Of a stretch of DNA of 64,000 nt, positions 47,560 through 60,479 are shown piece by piece. The stretch spans positions 51,618,508-51,682,507 of the forward strand of contig OY978528.1 in NCBI GenBank assembly GCA_963854835.1, read 5' to 3'. A program made the translations under genes and the position numbers. The DNA comes from Megamerina dolium (Eukaryota > Arthropoda > Insecta > Diptera > Megamerinidae). A model generated the notes under the pieces. It did no database searches. It saw only the letters and a program-made list of their open reading frames with translations, and was not told where the DNA came from. Every line of letters starts with the position of its first letter. The first letter of the stretch is position 1.

Positions 47560-50085
47560 TCAACGAACCAAACATTTTCGGTGTAATTGGCTACAGACGG
47601 CGTCAAGGTTCAAATTTCAAATCAAGATTACTCGATATCTTCGCAATTTTATTTTACAATATGGGAATCAAATAAAAAATATTTTAATATCCTTTTACTC
47701 ATAAATAACATTTTACATAAATTATTCAGTTTTTTTATGTTATGAAAAAAAAAATAAAAATATTCCAAAAACTGAATTTTTATTCCAAAAAATGCCTTAT
47801 TAATTTATTAAAAATTTAGGTTAGACTTAAAAGCAATTTAATTTTCGTTCCAATGATATACACACATTTTGAAATAATTTTTCTATATTTTTATTAATTT
47901 AAACAAATTTTTACTTCGGTATCAAGTAAATGTGTAGAGTTCACAAAAATAGGCTCTTTATGATAAACATTTTTTTTTATTTGCTCAAAGTGCGCTATTC
48001 TGCACTTGTTCCGAAATTTTCGATTTATATTTTTTTATTATTAGAATATATAATTACACATAAAAATTTAAGTTTTAATTTTAATAAATCGTAGGAAATA
48101 TACTTAACAAATTTGGATAAATTCGAAGCGGTTTTCGAAACATACAAATTTGCCAAAAAGTAGGCGCGGCCACGTCCATTTTCAAATTTCGTCGAAAGCA
48201 TATGTAATGCTATTATATCAACTCACGTACCAAATTTTAAAAACTTGTGATTATTAAAGTTGGAAAGTTGGCGTGATTGCTTGTCCATTGTCGCCTAATT
48301 TCTCAGCACAAGGCAAGGCCATAAGGAAGAAGAGTGTGAAATTTGGTAGAACTTCATATAGCGGTTTTAAAGTTACTAACTTTCCGGCAGTAGGAACTTC
48401 ACTAGCAACACCGTGCATTGCCGAAATTTGGAATTGAATTTGAAAAAATCGATTAAAAATTCACTTTAATATGAGATTGATTTACAAGAAAAATGTTATT
48501 ATGGAAAATATTTAAAAAGTGCTATTCATTATAATAATATTATATATTAATTATTAATAGCATTATTATTTTTCGAAAGTAATTAAACTTGTACTAATGC
48601 AAAATAAACAATATCATTCACCAATAACAATGTCAACTCATGGGGAAATTTCAAAGTTCCAAAGAATATGAATGTACATACAAAAGTATACTGAAACAAT
48701 TCACATTAAAAAATTGTAACAAGTTTCTAATTATTTGTATGTATATAGATTCAATATCCTAATAATTACAACTACTTATAACTAATAAAACGTACATAAT
48801 ATATAATATATTTACATGCCATTCAGACACACACTCGACGCAAAATAATATCATATGAACTCACGTGCTCACAGACACTAACCTTGTTGGATTGAACAAA
48901 TAAAAAAATGTATTATGGTATTAAAAACAACACACACGCATTATACTCATTAGTAGAATAAAAAAGTGTAGCACATAATATAAAAAAAAAATTAATAAAA
49001 TGTTATTACGTGCTATTGAACATATGCTAAAGTGGTTCTAATATCCGTATAAAATATTACAAAAAATATTACAGATATTTCTGCACATACTTGTTTATAA
49101 ATTGAGAGAGTTTCTTTAACTAACGGGTTGGGATCAACCTAAGGATAGACACCAACAACAAGAAAAAACACTCTACTTATTTACGGAAAAATTGCAACTA
49201 CAAAAAAAAACTTTTTTTTTAATTTTATTTATATAAGATATATTTTTAAAAATAGTACAGAAAATGTAAAGCTATAATGGATTAATGATTATTAATCTTT
49301 AGAGTTATTCGTCACTGTAAACCTATTTCTATCCTTAAAGTTCCCTGTAAAATTTGGTATCGCCTTACAAGCTGTGTCTATATTGAAGTTTGCGATGTTG
49401 TTAGTGCTTACGTTTTCTTCTATTTTCAATAGTTTCCTCCTCTAATTCTTCTAACTGTTTTAAATTAACTAGCTCCTCCTCTAATAACTTTCTCGTAATA
49501 CTAGATGCGGTAGAAAAGAAAAGTCTAACACCTGAGGATCAAAACAAAACAAGGAACAAAAAAAAAAAGTAAAATGCTTCCTGAAATATTTTCTTTTTTC
49601 CGTTTTTGAATTTGACAAGTTGTTCATTTCTGCAAGTACCAATTCGATTTTTCAACTATTGTATAAGGGTATATATTGTATAAGGGTATTTCCACAAAAA
49701 TGTCACCCATAAAAAGAAATTGTTAAAGGATCAATGTCTTCTATATTAGTTAAAACCAAAAAAATTTTATCCAGGCTTAGGACGAATTTTTTCCGTAATG
49801 TAGCTATAGTTTCCATCTGAAAAATTTATGAACAAACGGTAAATAAAAAATAGAGACATCGGTTAAAATTTTGTCCAATCGTTTTAAGCAAACACTCACT
49901 GTGGGAAGAGAACACTTGTATCTAAAATAACTGTAAATTTATTATTTTGTTTATCGGTATATTTATATGTCGCGTGAGCTACGAGAATATTTCATTTTTG
50001 ACTAGTGTCAGTACAAAAAAAATCCTATTCTTATCGTTGGAGGATGTTGCACTGCGACCTATAAGATCTATTGTGACCCCTTCAT
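47560..50085. other. AT-rich intergenic DNA
   Basis: Nothing gene-like. A GTAGGCGCGGCCACGTCC block near 48160 resembles repeat R2. A lone acidic-looking stretch on the minus strand near 49410-49530 was not called. Confidence 0.45.
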
Positions 50086-50089
50086 GGAC

Positions 50090-52600
50090 CTAGAGTTTAT
50101 CTCTTAGCCCAATTCCCTCGATGAATTGAATTGTTGGTCGTACTTCATAGAGTCTAAGTTCATTCTGCTTCCTTCTCTTGTGCATCAGGGCAGAACAAAT
50201 TAATATCACATGTTGTGCAGTCTCGACCTCTTCCCTACAGAATCTGCAGAGAGCATCTGAGCAAATTCCCAGTTTTGTTAGGTGATAGTTCATCCTACAA
50301 CGCCCTGGTAATAATTCCATAATGATTCTCAAGTTGTTCTTCGTTAAATACAGACCTCGTAGCGTTTTAGATGGTATGTCCCTAGCGCTAGTTTGGAGTA
50401 GGATAACCCCGGTATATAATCTTCTTTGTCTATCCTCTTCTTCCCATATAATACGGGAGATGTTACCCGATCCCAATCCACAGAAAGGTTCGGGCCCTAC
50501 GAATGGAGTTGATGCTCCTTTCCTGGCAAGTTTGTCTACCATTTCATTTCCATTGATCCCTACATGCCCCGGAACCCATAGAATCCACACCTGATTGAGT
50601 TGGCCTAGAATGTTCAGCTTTTCAATGCACCCCGTCACCAGTTTTGATGTAACTTGGTGAGATTTGAGTGCTTTGATAGCAGCCTGCCTGTATTGCTATT
50701 CTGCGGTTCCAGTAATTCCGTTCGAGATTAAAGTACGCACATTTATCTATCGCCTGCAGTTCCGCTTGAAATATAGAGGTATTCTTATGTAATGGTTCAG
50801 AGAGATCTTCCCTGGTCTGAATACACCCACCCCGGCTCCTCGTCGGTGAGGGAGCCGTCAGTGTACCATGATATCATGTGCTGATTTACCTTATATGCAT
50901 ATCCATCGCAGATTTTTGGTGTACAGCCCCAACTTTTACCCGCAATAGTTTTGCACGTCATGAGAGTTTTGATAGCTTTCTGTGTCATCTCCTCAATGTT
51001 GTTTTTCCACAATAATTTTTTATCTAAATGGATACCCAAGAATTTACTACTTTCTGAAGTTCTATCTCTATAACATCTAAACGGATAGGTTTAAGATGCA
51101 TAAGTTTATACTTTCATGGTAGTATCGTTGTTTTTGCTGGATTGATATTCAGCCCAACCATGGCGCACCAACCCTTCGTTAGTTTGAGTCCTAGCTGAAT
51201 TCTATCACAGAGAGTGTCCTCAATTTACATCTACAGATGATGACTATGTCGTCCGCATAGCCCTGAAATGACAAACCATTGTTTTTTAATTTTACCAATA
51301 GCTCATCTACTACTATACTCCACTATTATACTCCACATAGGTGATAGTACACCTCCTTGTGGGCAACCCCGTGTGGTGTTCACAATTATACTTCCTGTAC
51401 TAGTTGGTATTTCAACCTTCCTGGTATGAAGCATATTACTTATCCAAGAAGCTAGAGTATCGTCAACCCCTTTTCTTGTAAAAGCTCTTCAAAGGCACCT
51501 TCTATGTCTAGGAAGGCGCATAGCGCCGTTTCTTTTTTTCCAAGTTATCCTGAAGTACGTTCGTAAGTTGATATAGAGTAGTAGCCCTGCTCTATAGGCA
51601 TGCTGACAAGCGTGTAGCGGATTTCTTACTAAAACTTTGGTCCGGATGTAGTTATCTGCAACTTTTTCTAAAATTTTTAGAACAAAGCATGTTAGTTCTT
51701 ACCTACCTTCGGCAAAAATACCACCTTTGCCCTTCTTCATATCGTAGGTATGTAACCTAGCACTATACCGCTTCTAGCTATTCTCGTCAATGGAGCTAAT
51801 AGCTGCTCCATACCCTTCTGAAGTATTAACGGAAGAAATCCGTCTACTCCCGGAGATTTCAATGGTTTAAAGGTGTCAATTGCTCATTTTATCCTAGGTT
51901 TCGTGAAAATTTCACTGGCCACGATCCATTCATTCCTGCTTATTCTTCTCAGGTTTTCAGTATATTCTTGGAAGTGTGTGTCAAGAAGTAATCTTACGCT
52001 ATTTTCTTCAATTTCCGTGAAGGAACCATCTACTTTTTTAAGGTTGGTGGATGATATACTACTGACTCTGACTAACACTTTATAGAGTTTTGATACCTCA
52101 GTGGTGTGCTCAATGACTCCGCAGTAGTTTCTGAAACTTATGCGTTTTGCTTCCCTAATCTCTTTGTTGTAGAGTGTTAGAGTCCTTATGTATTCAGTCC
52201 AATCCCCGGTAATTTTTTATCTATTTGATAACCTACGAACCTCTGTTCTTAGTTTCATTAGATCATTGTTCCACCCAGGTACGTTCTTGGTGGAGCTCAC
52301 CTTCCTTATTGGACAACTATCTTCAAATGAATCAATAACAATTGAAGCTTTCTACCGTAGTTTCTAATTGTATTTCATTTCTGATACAGTCGCCTAATGT
52401 TAGTTGTCTTAGGTTGGTATTCAGATTGATTAAGTATTTTTCCCAATTTGTTTTTCTCAGATTCCTTAAAAATCTTTATGTTAATTGCTCCCCCTCTATG
52501 TCAAATCATATTATTCTGTGATCGGACATCAGATAATTGGATTTACACGAAAGAGACAAACTAGGCCCTCTTATTTATAAAGCATCGGAAGTTGTTTCAT
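50090..52600 (-). pseudogene. Non-LTR retrotransposon ORF2 with RNase H, decayed
   Basis: Read on the minus strand from 52600. A short endonuclease end (SDHRII) is followed by a linker, then the RT palm with KSPGVDGFLPLILQKG (about 51870-51820), ALCAFLDIEGAFE (about 51530-51490) and the catalytic GYADDIVII at about 51263-51237. Next come LDKKLLWKNNIEEMTQKA, the RNase H start (WYTDGSLTDEE) and its end (WVPGHVGINGNEMVDKLARK). A Cys-rich tail follows (CRFCREEVETAQHVILICSA). RNase H after RT points to an I, R1 or LOA-type clade. Multiple frameshifts; 5' truncated. Confidence 0.85.
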
Positions 52601-52829
52601 GTTGAAACCGCTATTACTTCAGCAGGTTTCAGCTCAAATCAACAATTTTTGGCATTAATTTAAGTTTAATTTTGTCGTTTGTAATAAATTTGCTAGAAAC
52701 GAGCGTATCACACCTACTGCTCGCGGAATTATTTTAAACTTTTTATTCACCATAACTTACAAAATGCTAGTTCGTAATTATAGCGGTTTAATTTTTTTTT
52801 AATTTTCACAACTTTGTAGACTACACCTC

Positions 52830-53730
52830 TTCATTGTTTGCAAATCTTCCTGCACCCAGCCATTTTTTCAAATTTGGAAATAGAAAATAATCCGAAGGAG
52901 CTAAATCTGGCGAATAAGGTGCGTGCTGAAGCAATTCGAGATTTACTCATTGATTTTGGCCATCGCAATAGCGGATGGATACATTTTCTTGATGAAACAA
53001 CACTTTCTTTTTCGCCAAATGCCGCTTTTTTCTTTAATTTCATCACCTAAACGCTGCCACAAATTAGCATAATACTCGCCGTTTATTGTTTTTTCTTTTT
53101 GAAGATAATCAATTAAAATTATTCCACGTGCATCCCAAAAAATAGACGCCATAACCTTGTCTGCAGATGGAACTATCTTCGCCTTCTTTGGACACGATTC
53201 TCCCCTTTCAGTGCACTGTTTTGACTGCTCCTTTGTCTCAGGTGTGAAGTGGTGGATCCACGTCTATAGCACTTTTTGAAATGCTTATAATTTCACTTAG
53301 CTCACGCACCTTCGGCTGGCAATCATCTTATACCATTTTGTAGATTTTCTTAACCGTTTCTGGAGTGGCCACCTCAATTGGTTGACCACTACGGTGTTCA
53401 TCTTGGCAGCTCGTACGACCTCGTTTAAAATCTGACACCCAATATTTTATGGTCGTAAATGAAGGAGCACACTCCTCCAGACTAGAATCTAGTTCGGCTT
53501 TAATATTCGTTGGACTGAGACCTTTCAAATGAAATTATTGACCGTTATGTAACGGTGACTAATTTTGTCCATGTTAACTTTCGATGGCTCCAAAAAAAAT
53601 ACTAAACAACGTGACGCCTTGAAACTCCAAACATATCTGTTATAAAGTTACTACTTTTCATCAAAGTAATTTTTTTCAAACTACTGCCGCCATCTATATG
53701 TCAGGTCGGGTAGCTCTGGGATTGCCCTTG
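52830..53730 (-). pseudogene. Mariner element copy 2, decayed
   Basis: It starts on the minus strand at 53730 with CAAGGGCAATCCCAGAGCTA next to a TA, matching the 5' end of the copy at 7624. The start is intact in outline: MDKISHRY, then KGLSPTNIKAELDSSLEECA, TIKYWVSDFKRGRTSC and SGQPIEVATPETVKKI, including segments the other copy has lost. Later pieces are MASIFWDARGIILIDYLQKE and AIAMAKINE. It ends near the NNEEV segment, close to where copy 1 loses its 3' repeat. Confidence 0.85.
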
Positions 53731-53734
53731 TAGC

Positions 53735-54050
53735 CCCATTACGAAGTGGGAGTGGCATATTGCTTTCATGCCACATTATTTCCGATCTTGATATAATCCA
53801 AGTGTTAATTGTGCTTGCTCTAGGCAAAAACTGCCAAAGTTACAACGGTTTAAATTTAAAGCAATTTGTGTGAGAGCTACTACAAACAGTGGGCGTGCCT
53901 TACCCATTTCATTAAAATCTACTTATCCTCATAATTTCCTCGACTTTTTATTGTTCCACCTGATATACCATATTAAGTATGTTATAGCAAGTTAAAAATT
54001 TTGAAAATTTCGCTGTCAATGTTCGGTGTGTCCGTGGCAGCTGACCAACC
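53735..54050. repeat. Dispersed repeat R2, partial unit
   Basis: AGTGGGAGTGGCATATTGC, CACATTATTTCCGATCTTG and GTGGGCGTGCCTTACCCA match the 42.9-43.4 kb units in order. Confidence 0.7.
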
Positions 54051-54059
54051 ATGCCTATT

Positions 54060-54165
54060 ATCTTTCTCGTTGGCTTGTTGTGGTTTTCGCATATTTCTTT
54101 TTGTTGACATTCGTTTCGATGCTACCATTATTCGTGCTATTCACAATAACCATTGATACTTGTTA
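54060..54165 (-). mobile_element. LTR fragment (same family as 56186-56590)
   Basis: About 100 bp (CGCATATTTCTTTTTGTTGA to CATTGATACTTGTTACAG) match the right part of the LTR-like insert at 56.5 kb with few changes. Confidence 0.6.
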
Positions 54166-54169
54166 CAGT

Positions 54170-56049
54170 ATTAACAACATTTTTTACATTAATTACATAA
54201 ACTTTCGAGAAAACTAGCATTAAAGTCGTACGCATGTCGCGTGGGTTACAATGAAAATGCCCATATTAACTACTCACTTTTACAAAAGAATTTCAAATAG
54301 TTTTTATTGTTATTATACGTTATAGTTAGTTAATCTATTAAACAACAGGTGTATAAACACCTATTATGAATGCTCTCAAAATACATTAGTAAGTAAATTG
54401 CAGCAATAAATTAGCTAATCATTATCATTCATATTTAAAGGAGCGCTGCAATAGTAGAACAGTAGCAACAAGCAATAGCAACAAGCATTTGCTTGCTAGT
54501 CACCTGTTAATGATAATAATTTTCTTTTGAAGCATTTAATTAAAATCTTTGACCGTACAAGTTATACGTAGTAAATAATATGTAATCTGTCATAGTTTAA
54601 ACGTAGACAAAATTATATATGTACGTATGCATATTTGTAGCGAACAATAATCAAATATTAATTGTGCTTTCAACATGGATTAGTCATAACAATTTTGTAT
54701 TAACAAGAACAATGATATAACAACGTACACTGTGCTACTTATATGCTATAATAATGTATTTGTTGCTACTCTTACTGTTCTTGTTGTTGCTTTTAACCTT
54801 CACTAATTTGTTTCTAAATTATTCTTTTGTTTTATATATTTTATTGTTGTTGTTGTTGTTGTTTTGTTTTCTAATATGTATATTAAACGGTTCATTAACT
54901 GGTAACTTAATTATGGTGTACGAGTATAAATGCATGTATATGTACATATGTACATATATAATTGCTTTGTATATGAGTAATGAAAGTGAATGCGTGTTAT
55001 TTAGAATGAAAACAAAGAAAATAAAAATTAATAAATCAATATAAAATAGATACCATTTATGCCAGTATTATATGTAAGTATGTGATTAAGTTAAAAGAAA
55101 AAACTTATTTCTCAAATAACGTCTGAATAATTAATTATAAAGGGTTTTTCAAGAGTGAAAATTTCGTATTTTATCTGATGATTTTCTGATATGAATTAAG
55201 AACCTTTTTCCTATATAATTTCCATAAAAATGTACTTATTTCAATTATACTTACTTTTGCGTCTTACGAACTACATAATTAGATAATTCGAAATAAAAAG
55301 TACGACACTTTAGTTATACTACGGCCTATCGTAGTAAAAGTACTGTAATAGATGAAATTTGCTATTCTGGAATATATTTCTCTTTTGTGTGTACACGGAT
55401 AAGGAAATTAAGACAGCTGTTTAAGCCCAAATAAGACACAGTGTGAATTACCTAAATATTATTAAAACATCATAGACATTTTCTAAAAGCGGATGTACAC
55501 ATACATACTTGTTTGTATTTGCAGTATATTATATATGGTAGTACATATGTCATTTTGATAAATGATCAATTACTTAAGTACTAAAAATATTGATTTCCAT
55601 GATCGATATACATACAGGTACATTTTTGTATATATATATTTTGTATATATATATATTTTCATATATATTTACTCGCCCATATGTTTGTTTCTATTTATCA
55701 ATATTTTTTTCTATTGAATTTGCTACTGTTGTATTTACTTTTACTTTTTTATAGATTATTATTTTGATTTAAAGCTATAATGGGTTCATACATATGTATG
55801 TATATAAGTTAGAACGATTGCACATCTGTGATTCGAGTCCAACAATATTAAAAACAGCAACAACAATGAGCAAACAGAGCAGGTACATTTGAAATGAAAT
55901 CATTGTATTTTAATGAGATTTACTATAACAATTTCAACCGCCAACAGCAAAGAGCACTTGGAATATATGTAATAAAACTAGTACAAATTTAATATTCATA
56001 CCCTTATGCATACTCGTATGTAACGTATGTAAATATTTGTACGAGTAGT
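54170..56049. other. AT-rich intergenic DNA
   Basis: TTG/TTC triplet tracts near 54765-54875 give a hydrophobic 96-codon frame that is not credible as a gene. (AT)n near 55630-55655. Nothing else was recognised. Confidence 0.5.
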
Positions 56050-57068
56050 TACCCTGAAAAAAAAAATGTGCAACTAATCTCTAAAGAGAGCAGTCCGGGA
56101 TTAATCTCAATAGATATTAATCGGAGATGAATTAGTCTCCGATCGGTGTCTTCAAAGATGCGTTGCGGATGAATTTTTTAATTAATTAATATATTTTTAC
56201 GTTTTGGTTTTGTGAACGTTTAATTCTACTCGAAACAACCTTGTTCGATCACTGGATTCTGTCAGTAATAATTGCAACACTTATTTTCTACAACTATATA
56301 CAGCAACAATTTATTTAATCAACTCTATTTACAATCAACTATTTACAATAACTCTTTAATGTACTTGCCTCTGATACTGTATCAATGTTTGCGTGATCAA
56401 TTGATCGGAATTCAATTGATTTCATCTGTCAACAACTGACCCTATTTATACTCTGTGGCAACACTTCAGAATTTTCCTTTCTATCTCGTTGGCGTGTTCT
56501 GGTTATCGCCTATTTCTTTTTGTTGACATTCGTTTCGATGCTGCCATTATTCATGCTATTCACAGTAACCATCGATACACGTTACAATATTTAGAGATCT
56601 TCTACGCTTTCAAGTGATTTGATTTTAAATCAGCAATAATATGTTACTTATTAGCGGAGGTGGTAGAGCGACGGTGATAGAACAGGTTTGAATCCACGGC
56701 GAGTAGCATATAATAGTAAATTGTGAAATACATTTAATTTGAAATATGTAAATAGGAATTATAGTGCAATGAATGAAAATAAATTGTTTGATCTGTACCC
56801 AGGTTCGAATCGCGACGGAGAACAAAAATTGCCAAATAATTTCAATGATAATCTACATGAGAATTATAATGCAGTGCATGAAAATTTCTAACCGTGTGAC
56901 TAATTCATTTATAGAATGGGGCTTATCTACAATTATACCCATTCGGGTATAAAAGGGTGCAATTATTCTCTTCATAGGACATCCTCGAACAAAAGGGAAC
57001 ATTTCAATCCATATAAAGAGATCAAAAATCCCGGACACATCCCGAACAAGTCGCATATTTGCAGGATA
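56050..57068. mobile_element. TIR-bounded element with tRNA-like core, copy 2, interrupted
   Basis: Ends TACCCTGAAAAAAAAAATG and CATATTTGCAGGATA correspond to those of 22956-23630. Shared blocks include CTCTAAAGAGAG, TTAGAGAT.TTCTAC, GGTGGTAGAGCGACGGTGAT, GAATGAAAATAAATTGTTTG, and the TATACCCATTCGGGTATA palindrome. The stretch 56186-56590 is a later insertion. The A-box to B-box distance is shortened by a deletion. Confidence 0.72.
56186..56590 (-). mobile_element. Probable solo LTR inside the TIR element
   Basis: The insert interrupts sequence that is continuous at 23041-23050. On the minus strand it starts TGTAACGTGTATCGATGG, has a TATAAATAG box about 150 bp in, and AATAAATTGTTGC further on, as LTRs do. 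The 3' boundary and target duplication are not clear. No internal retroelement region is present. Confidence 0.6.
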
Positions 57069-57900
57069 TGATGTGTTGATGTTATCATTGATTTAAAGAT
57101 GTTAAAGAAATATAGAACAACTACAGTAAGATATAATAATATTTTAATGGATGAAATACCAGGCAAACCATTCTCATTAGAAATTAATAAAAATGATCAT
57201 GTCTATTAATATTTTTATATACATATGTCTAACCTCCTAACCTCTCCTTCCCCATAGATTTTAAAATACCATTAAGAATATTGGCATATTGAATTACAAC
57301 ATAAGTTGTACACATATAATATGGTCACATATGAATACATATGTCATTCTCATTGAATTGTCACTTGAAATCTTATCATTGCAATATAATATTAAATAAT
57401 ATAAATTAAATTGTTACTTTGGCCATATTTATGTATGTATTAAACATTTTACAAGTGTCAATACGATCATATGACAATAAATTGTTTTTCGTTGTTTTTG
57501 TTGTTGTTATTATTGACAAAACAAGAAAAAATTTACTTAACAATTTATTTACATAGTAAATACATTGAAAAGCCCGAGTACAGGGATATTCATATAGATT
57601 GCTTAAATACGTACTAGACAATCTTTAAGAGTTTTTGGTAGAAGTTCCTTGAGCGCCACAGAACGCATTTTGACAAATTACATTCAAAGAGACGTCCGTC
57701 AATTATCGCTTTTTCAAAAACCAGTTTTTTATATATTTCTTTTGATACTTCTACATATTGCCAGGATTTTGAAACCGATAGGCTTGGACATTTTTTGATA
57801 ATCGTTTTTAAATTAAAGAAAATACAGAAATTCGAATATGCTTTTCATATTGGGTGTGGTAAAAGGAAATTCATTATTTTTGCATCAAATTGAAATTTTT
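57069..57900. other. AT-rich intergenic DNA
   Basis: No gene was recognised. Confidence 0.45.
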
Positions 57901-57906
57901 ATTTAT

Positions 57907-58200
57907 TTAAATGGTTCCAAACGGAATAGAAACAGTGCTTACATGACGATCAGACTCGACGATTTCCATTATTTTATCGATATTCTCGACAATCGGAACG
58001 AAATCGATGAAACCAAAATCGAACGTATCAGGACCATAAACACTATTCACATTTTCAGCCATCTGGCTTGCGTTTTCGCCTTTATCGAAGAAAAACTGTA
58101 AAATATCGCGTATTTTCTCTTTACTGTTGTCCATCTTTGACGCGTGCTTAAACAATACTGAGTCAAGCAATCACAAAACTTTGTTTAGTACGAAGTTCTA
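57907..58200 (-). pseudogene. Mariner transposase N-terminal fragment
   Basis: The frame contains MDNSKEKIRDILQFFFDKGE, then NASQMAENVNSVYGPDT, the first HTH of a mariner transposase. It jumps by internal deletion to PIVENIDKIMEIVESDRHVS and ends. The catalytic domain is absent. The long open frame begins 12 codons upstream of the true family start (MDNSKEK). Confidence 0.82.
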
Positions 58201-58439
58201 TCTTTCTAACGCCATCTAGCGTAAACCGATCGTCTTATACAACGCGAGATACATATTACTAAAGCCACTATTGGAAAAGTAGTGGATTTCCTTTTACTAC
58301 AGATAATATTATAAAATGTTAAAGTGACTCGGTATAGCCAAATCTCATCCCTAAGATCAACAACTGATGAACCTCGAAAAATTATTCAAATACGCAGAAT
58401 TTTTTCATTCTAGACATTTGTTCTGAGCATACTTGCCCT

Positions 58440-58870
58440 CTGCCGTAATTGCCCAATAATCGTCCTGAACGGTGAAGTGAACAGCTGACCCTCATTAGTT
58501 CTACTGCTCCCAAATATATCTATAGTTGCCCCGTGTGTCCATTTCCTACGGAGCTTCCTGAAGAAATTGATGGATTAGAAATAATATTAATTTTGTAGGG
58601 GAGTTACCCTAAGGTGTGAAGTATGTTTAAACGAAATATTGAGGCGATTCTTGGACAATTATGGGGTTATTTCTCGATTTTCAAGTGCTTTCAATTTCAT
58701 TTTGAAGGACACCTTTCCAAAGGATTGAAGACAGAGGATAAGAATGTACAGACAAATTGTTTAATAGTGAAAATTAATGGAGGTCAGTCCTATATTTGAC
58801 CTCTCTACATGCACTCTGGAAGCGGTAGGAGCGAAATATATATAGGCGACGATTTCGAAGGAGTGCAAGT
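58440..58870 (+). repeat. Dispersed tandem repeat family R1, site 5
   Basis: Contains GTAGGGGAGTTACCCTAAGG, GTGTGAAGTATGTTTAAACG, and ATTAATGGAGGTCAGTCC. It abuts the 3' end of the RTE-like element. Confidence 0.6.
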
Positions 58871-58889
58871 ACAAAGTCAGTATACTTAC

Positions 58890-60475
58890 TTACTTATGTG
58901 GCCACAACAACCGAATATCGATTTAGGCTTCGCCAGCCATCTCTGTTCTTCGCTAGCTGGCGCCAGTTAGAAATTCTAAGCGTCGTCAGATTCTCCAGTA
59001 CTTGGTCTTTCCACCGGAGGTTTGGTCTTCCTCTTCTGCGTCGTCCACCAGCGGGTTCCGAATATAACACCTTCTTAGCTGGAGCGTGTTCTTCCATTCG
59101 CTCGACATGACCTAGCCAGCGCAGCCGCTGGATTTTCATGCGCTTTACTATTTCAATATTGGCATACAGCTCGTACAGCTCATGGTTGTACCTTATTCGG
59201 TACTCGCCACCAACGCAAATAGGTCCAAAGATCTTGCGAAGGACTTTTCTCTCGAAAACTCCAAGCATTCGCTCATCTGGAAATTGTCCAGGCTTCAGCG
59301 CCATATGTTAGGACAGGCATGATGAGAGACTTGTAGAGTGTAGTTTTCGTTCTTCGAGAGAGGGCTCGACTTCTCAATTGCTTACTTAGCCCAAAGTAAC
59401 ACCTGTTAGTAAGAGTTATCCTACTCATGATCTCCAAGCTGACGTCATTACTGCTGTTAATGCTGGATTCAAGATAGACAAAGTCCCTTACTACTTCAGC
59501 GTAGTTGTCAACAGTGACGTGCTGTCCAAGACGCCAGGACTCTTTATTTGTTGACACTAGATACTTCGTCTTGCCCTCGTTCACCGTGAGACCCATCCGA
59601 CGCGACTCTCTTTCCAACTCTGAGAATGCTGCACTGACTGCTCGCGTCTTCATGCCGATTATGTCAATATCGTCGGCATACGCTAACAGCATGACACTTT
59701 TGTTGAAGATAGTGCCATTATGTCGTAGATCAGCAGCTCGTATTATTTTCTCCATAATAAGATTGAAGAAGTCGCACGATAACGAATCACCTTGTCTGAA
59801 ACCCCGTTCGGTATTAAACGGTGCGGAGAGGTCCTTCCCAATTTTCACTGCACAACGGGAGTTATGCAGTGTCATTCTACAAAGTCGAATAAGCTTTGCG
59901 GAAATACCGAACTCAGACATTGTTGCGTAGAGGTAATCCCTTACCGGACTGTCGAAAGCGGCTTATAATCAACAAATAGGTGGTGTGTGTCGATCTGTTT
60001 TTCTTGGGTCTTCTCCAGGATTTGGCGCAGTGTGAAAATCTGGTCGATGGTGGATTTACCAGGTCTGAAGCCACACTGATACGGTCCAATCAGGTTGCTG
60101 AGCATAGGCTTCAACCTTTCACACCGTTCCACGGTAGTTGGCGCAAATTGTGGGGTCTCCTTTTTTATGTACAGGACAGAGAACACTGAGCCTCCAATCA
60201 TCAGGCATGCTTTCATCCGACTATATTCTGCTTATGAGCTGGTACTCCGGCAGGCCATCAGCACCTGCAGCTTTGTTGTTCTTCAGCCTTAAAATTGCCG
60301 TTTCAACCTCGTCATAGTCGGGTGGTGGAACATCAACACCATCATCTGTAATTGGGGTTATCAGGCAATCTCCTCCACTGGCGGAATTGTTCGTAGCATC
60401 GCCATTCAGTAACGTGGAGAAGTGTTCCCTCCATAGGCTCAGTACACTCTGAACATCTGTAAGTATATTCACAAT
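58890..60475 (-). pseudogene. Non-LTR retrotransposon reverse transcriptase (RTE-like), frameshifted
   Basis: On the minus strand: LSLWREHFSTLLNGD, AILRLKNNKAAGADGLP, MPDDWRLSVLCPVHKKGDP-type sequence, LIGPYQCGFRPGKSTIDQIF, HHLFVDYK, FGISAKLIRLCRMTLHNSRC, GFRQGDSLSCDFFNLIMEKI, the catalytic LLAYADDIDIIG, TYGAEAWTIS, and the C-terminal RLRWLGHVERMEE with GRRRRGRPNLRWKD. The pieces lie in at least three frames (breaks near 60240, 59955 and 59285). The endonuclease is missing. The WLGH..RM plus GRP..RW tail suits RTE-like clades; the exact clade is uncertain. It looks younger than the LINE at 50-52 kb. Confidence 0.88.
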
Positions 60476-60479
60476 AAAT

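Noticed and set aside
54754..55044. 96-codon hydrophobic frame resembling a membrane protein
   Set aside because: It arises from TTG/TTC/TTA triplet tracts with no start context or splice sites of note.
57838..58101. 87-codon plus-strand frame
   Set aside because: It is antisense to the mariner N-terminal fragment.
59505..59930. 141-codon plus-strand frame
   Set aside because: It is antisense to the RTE-like reverse transcriptase, whose motifs are on the minus strand.
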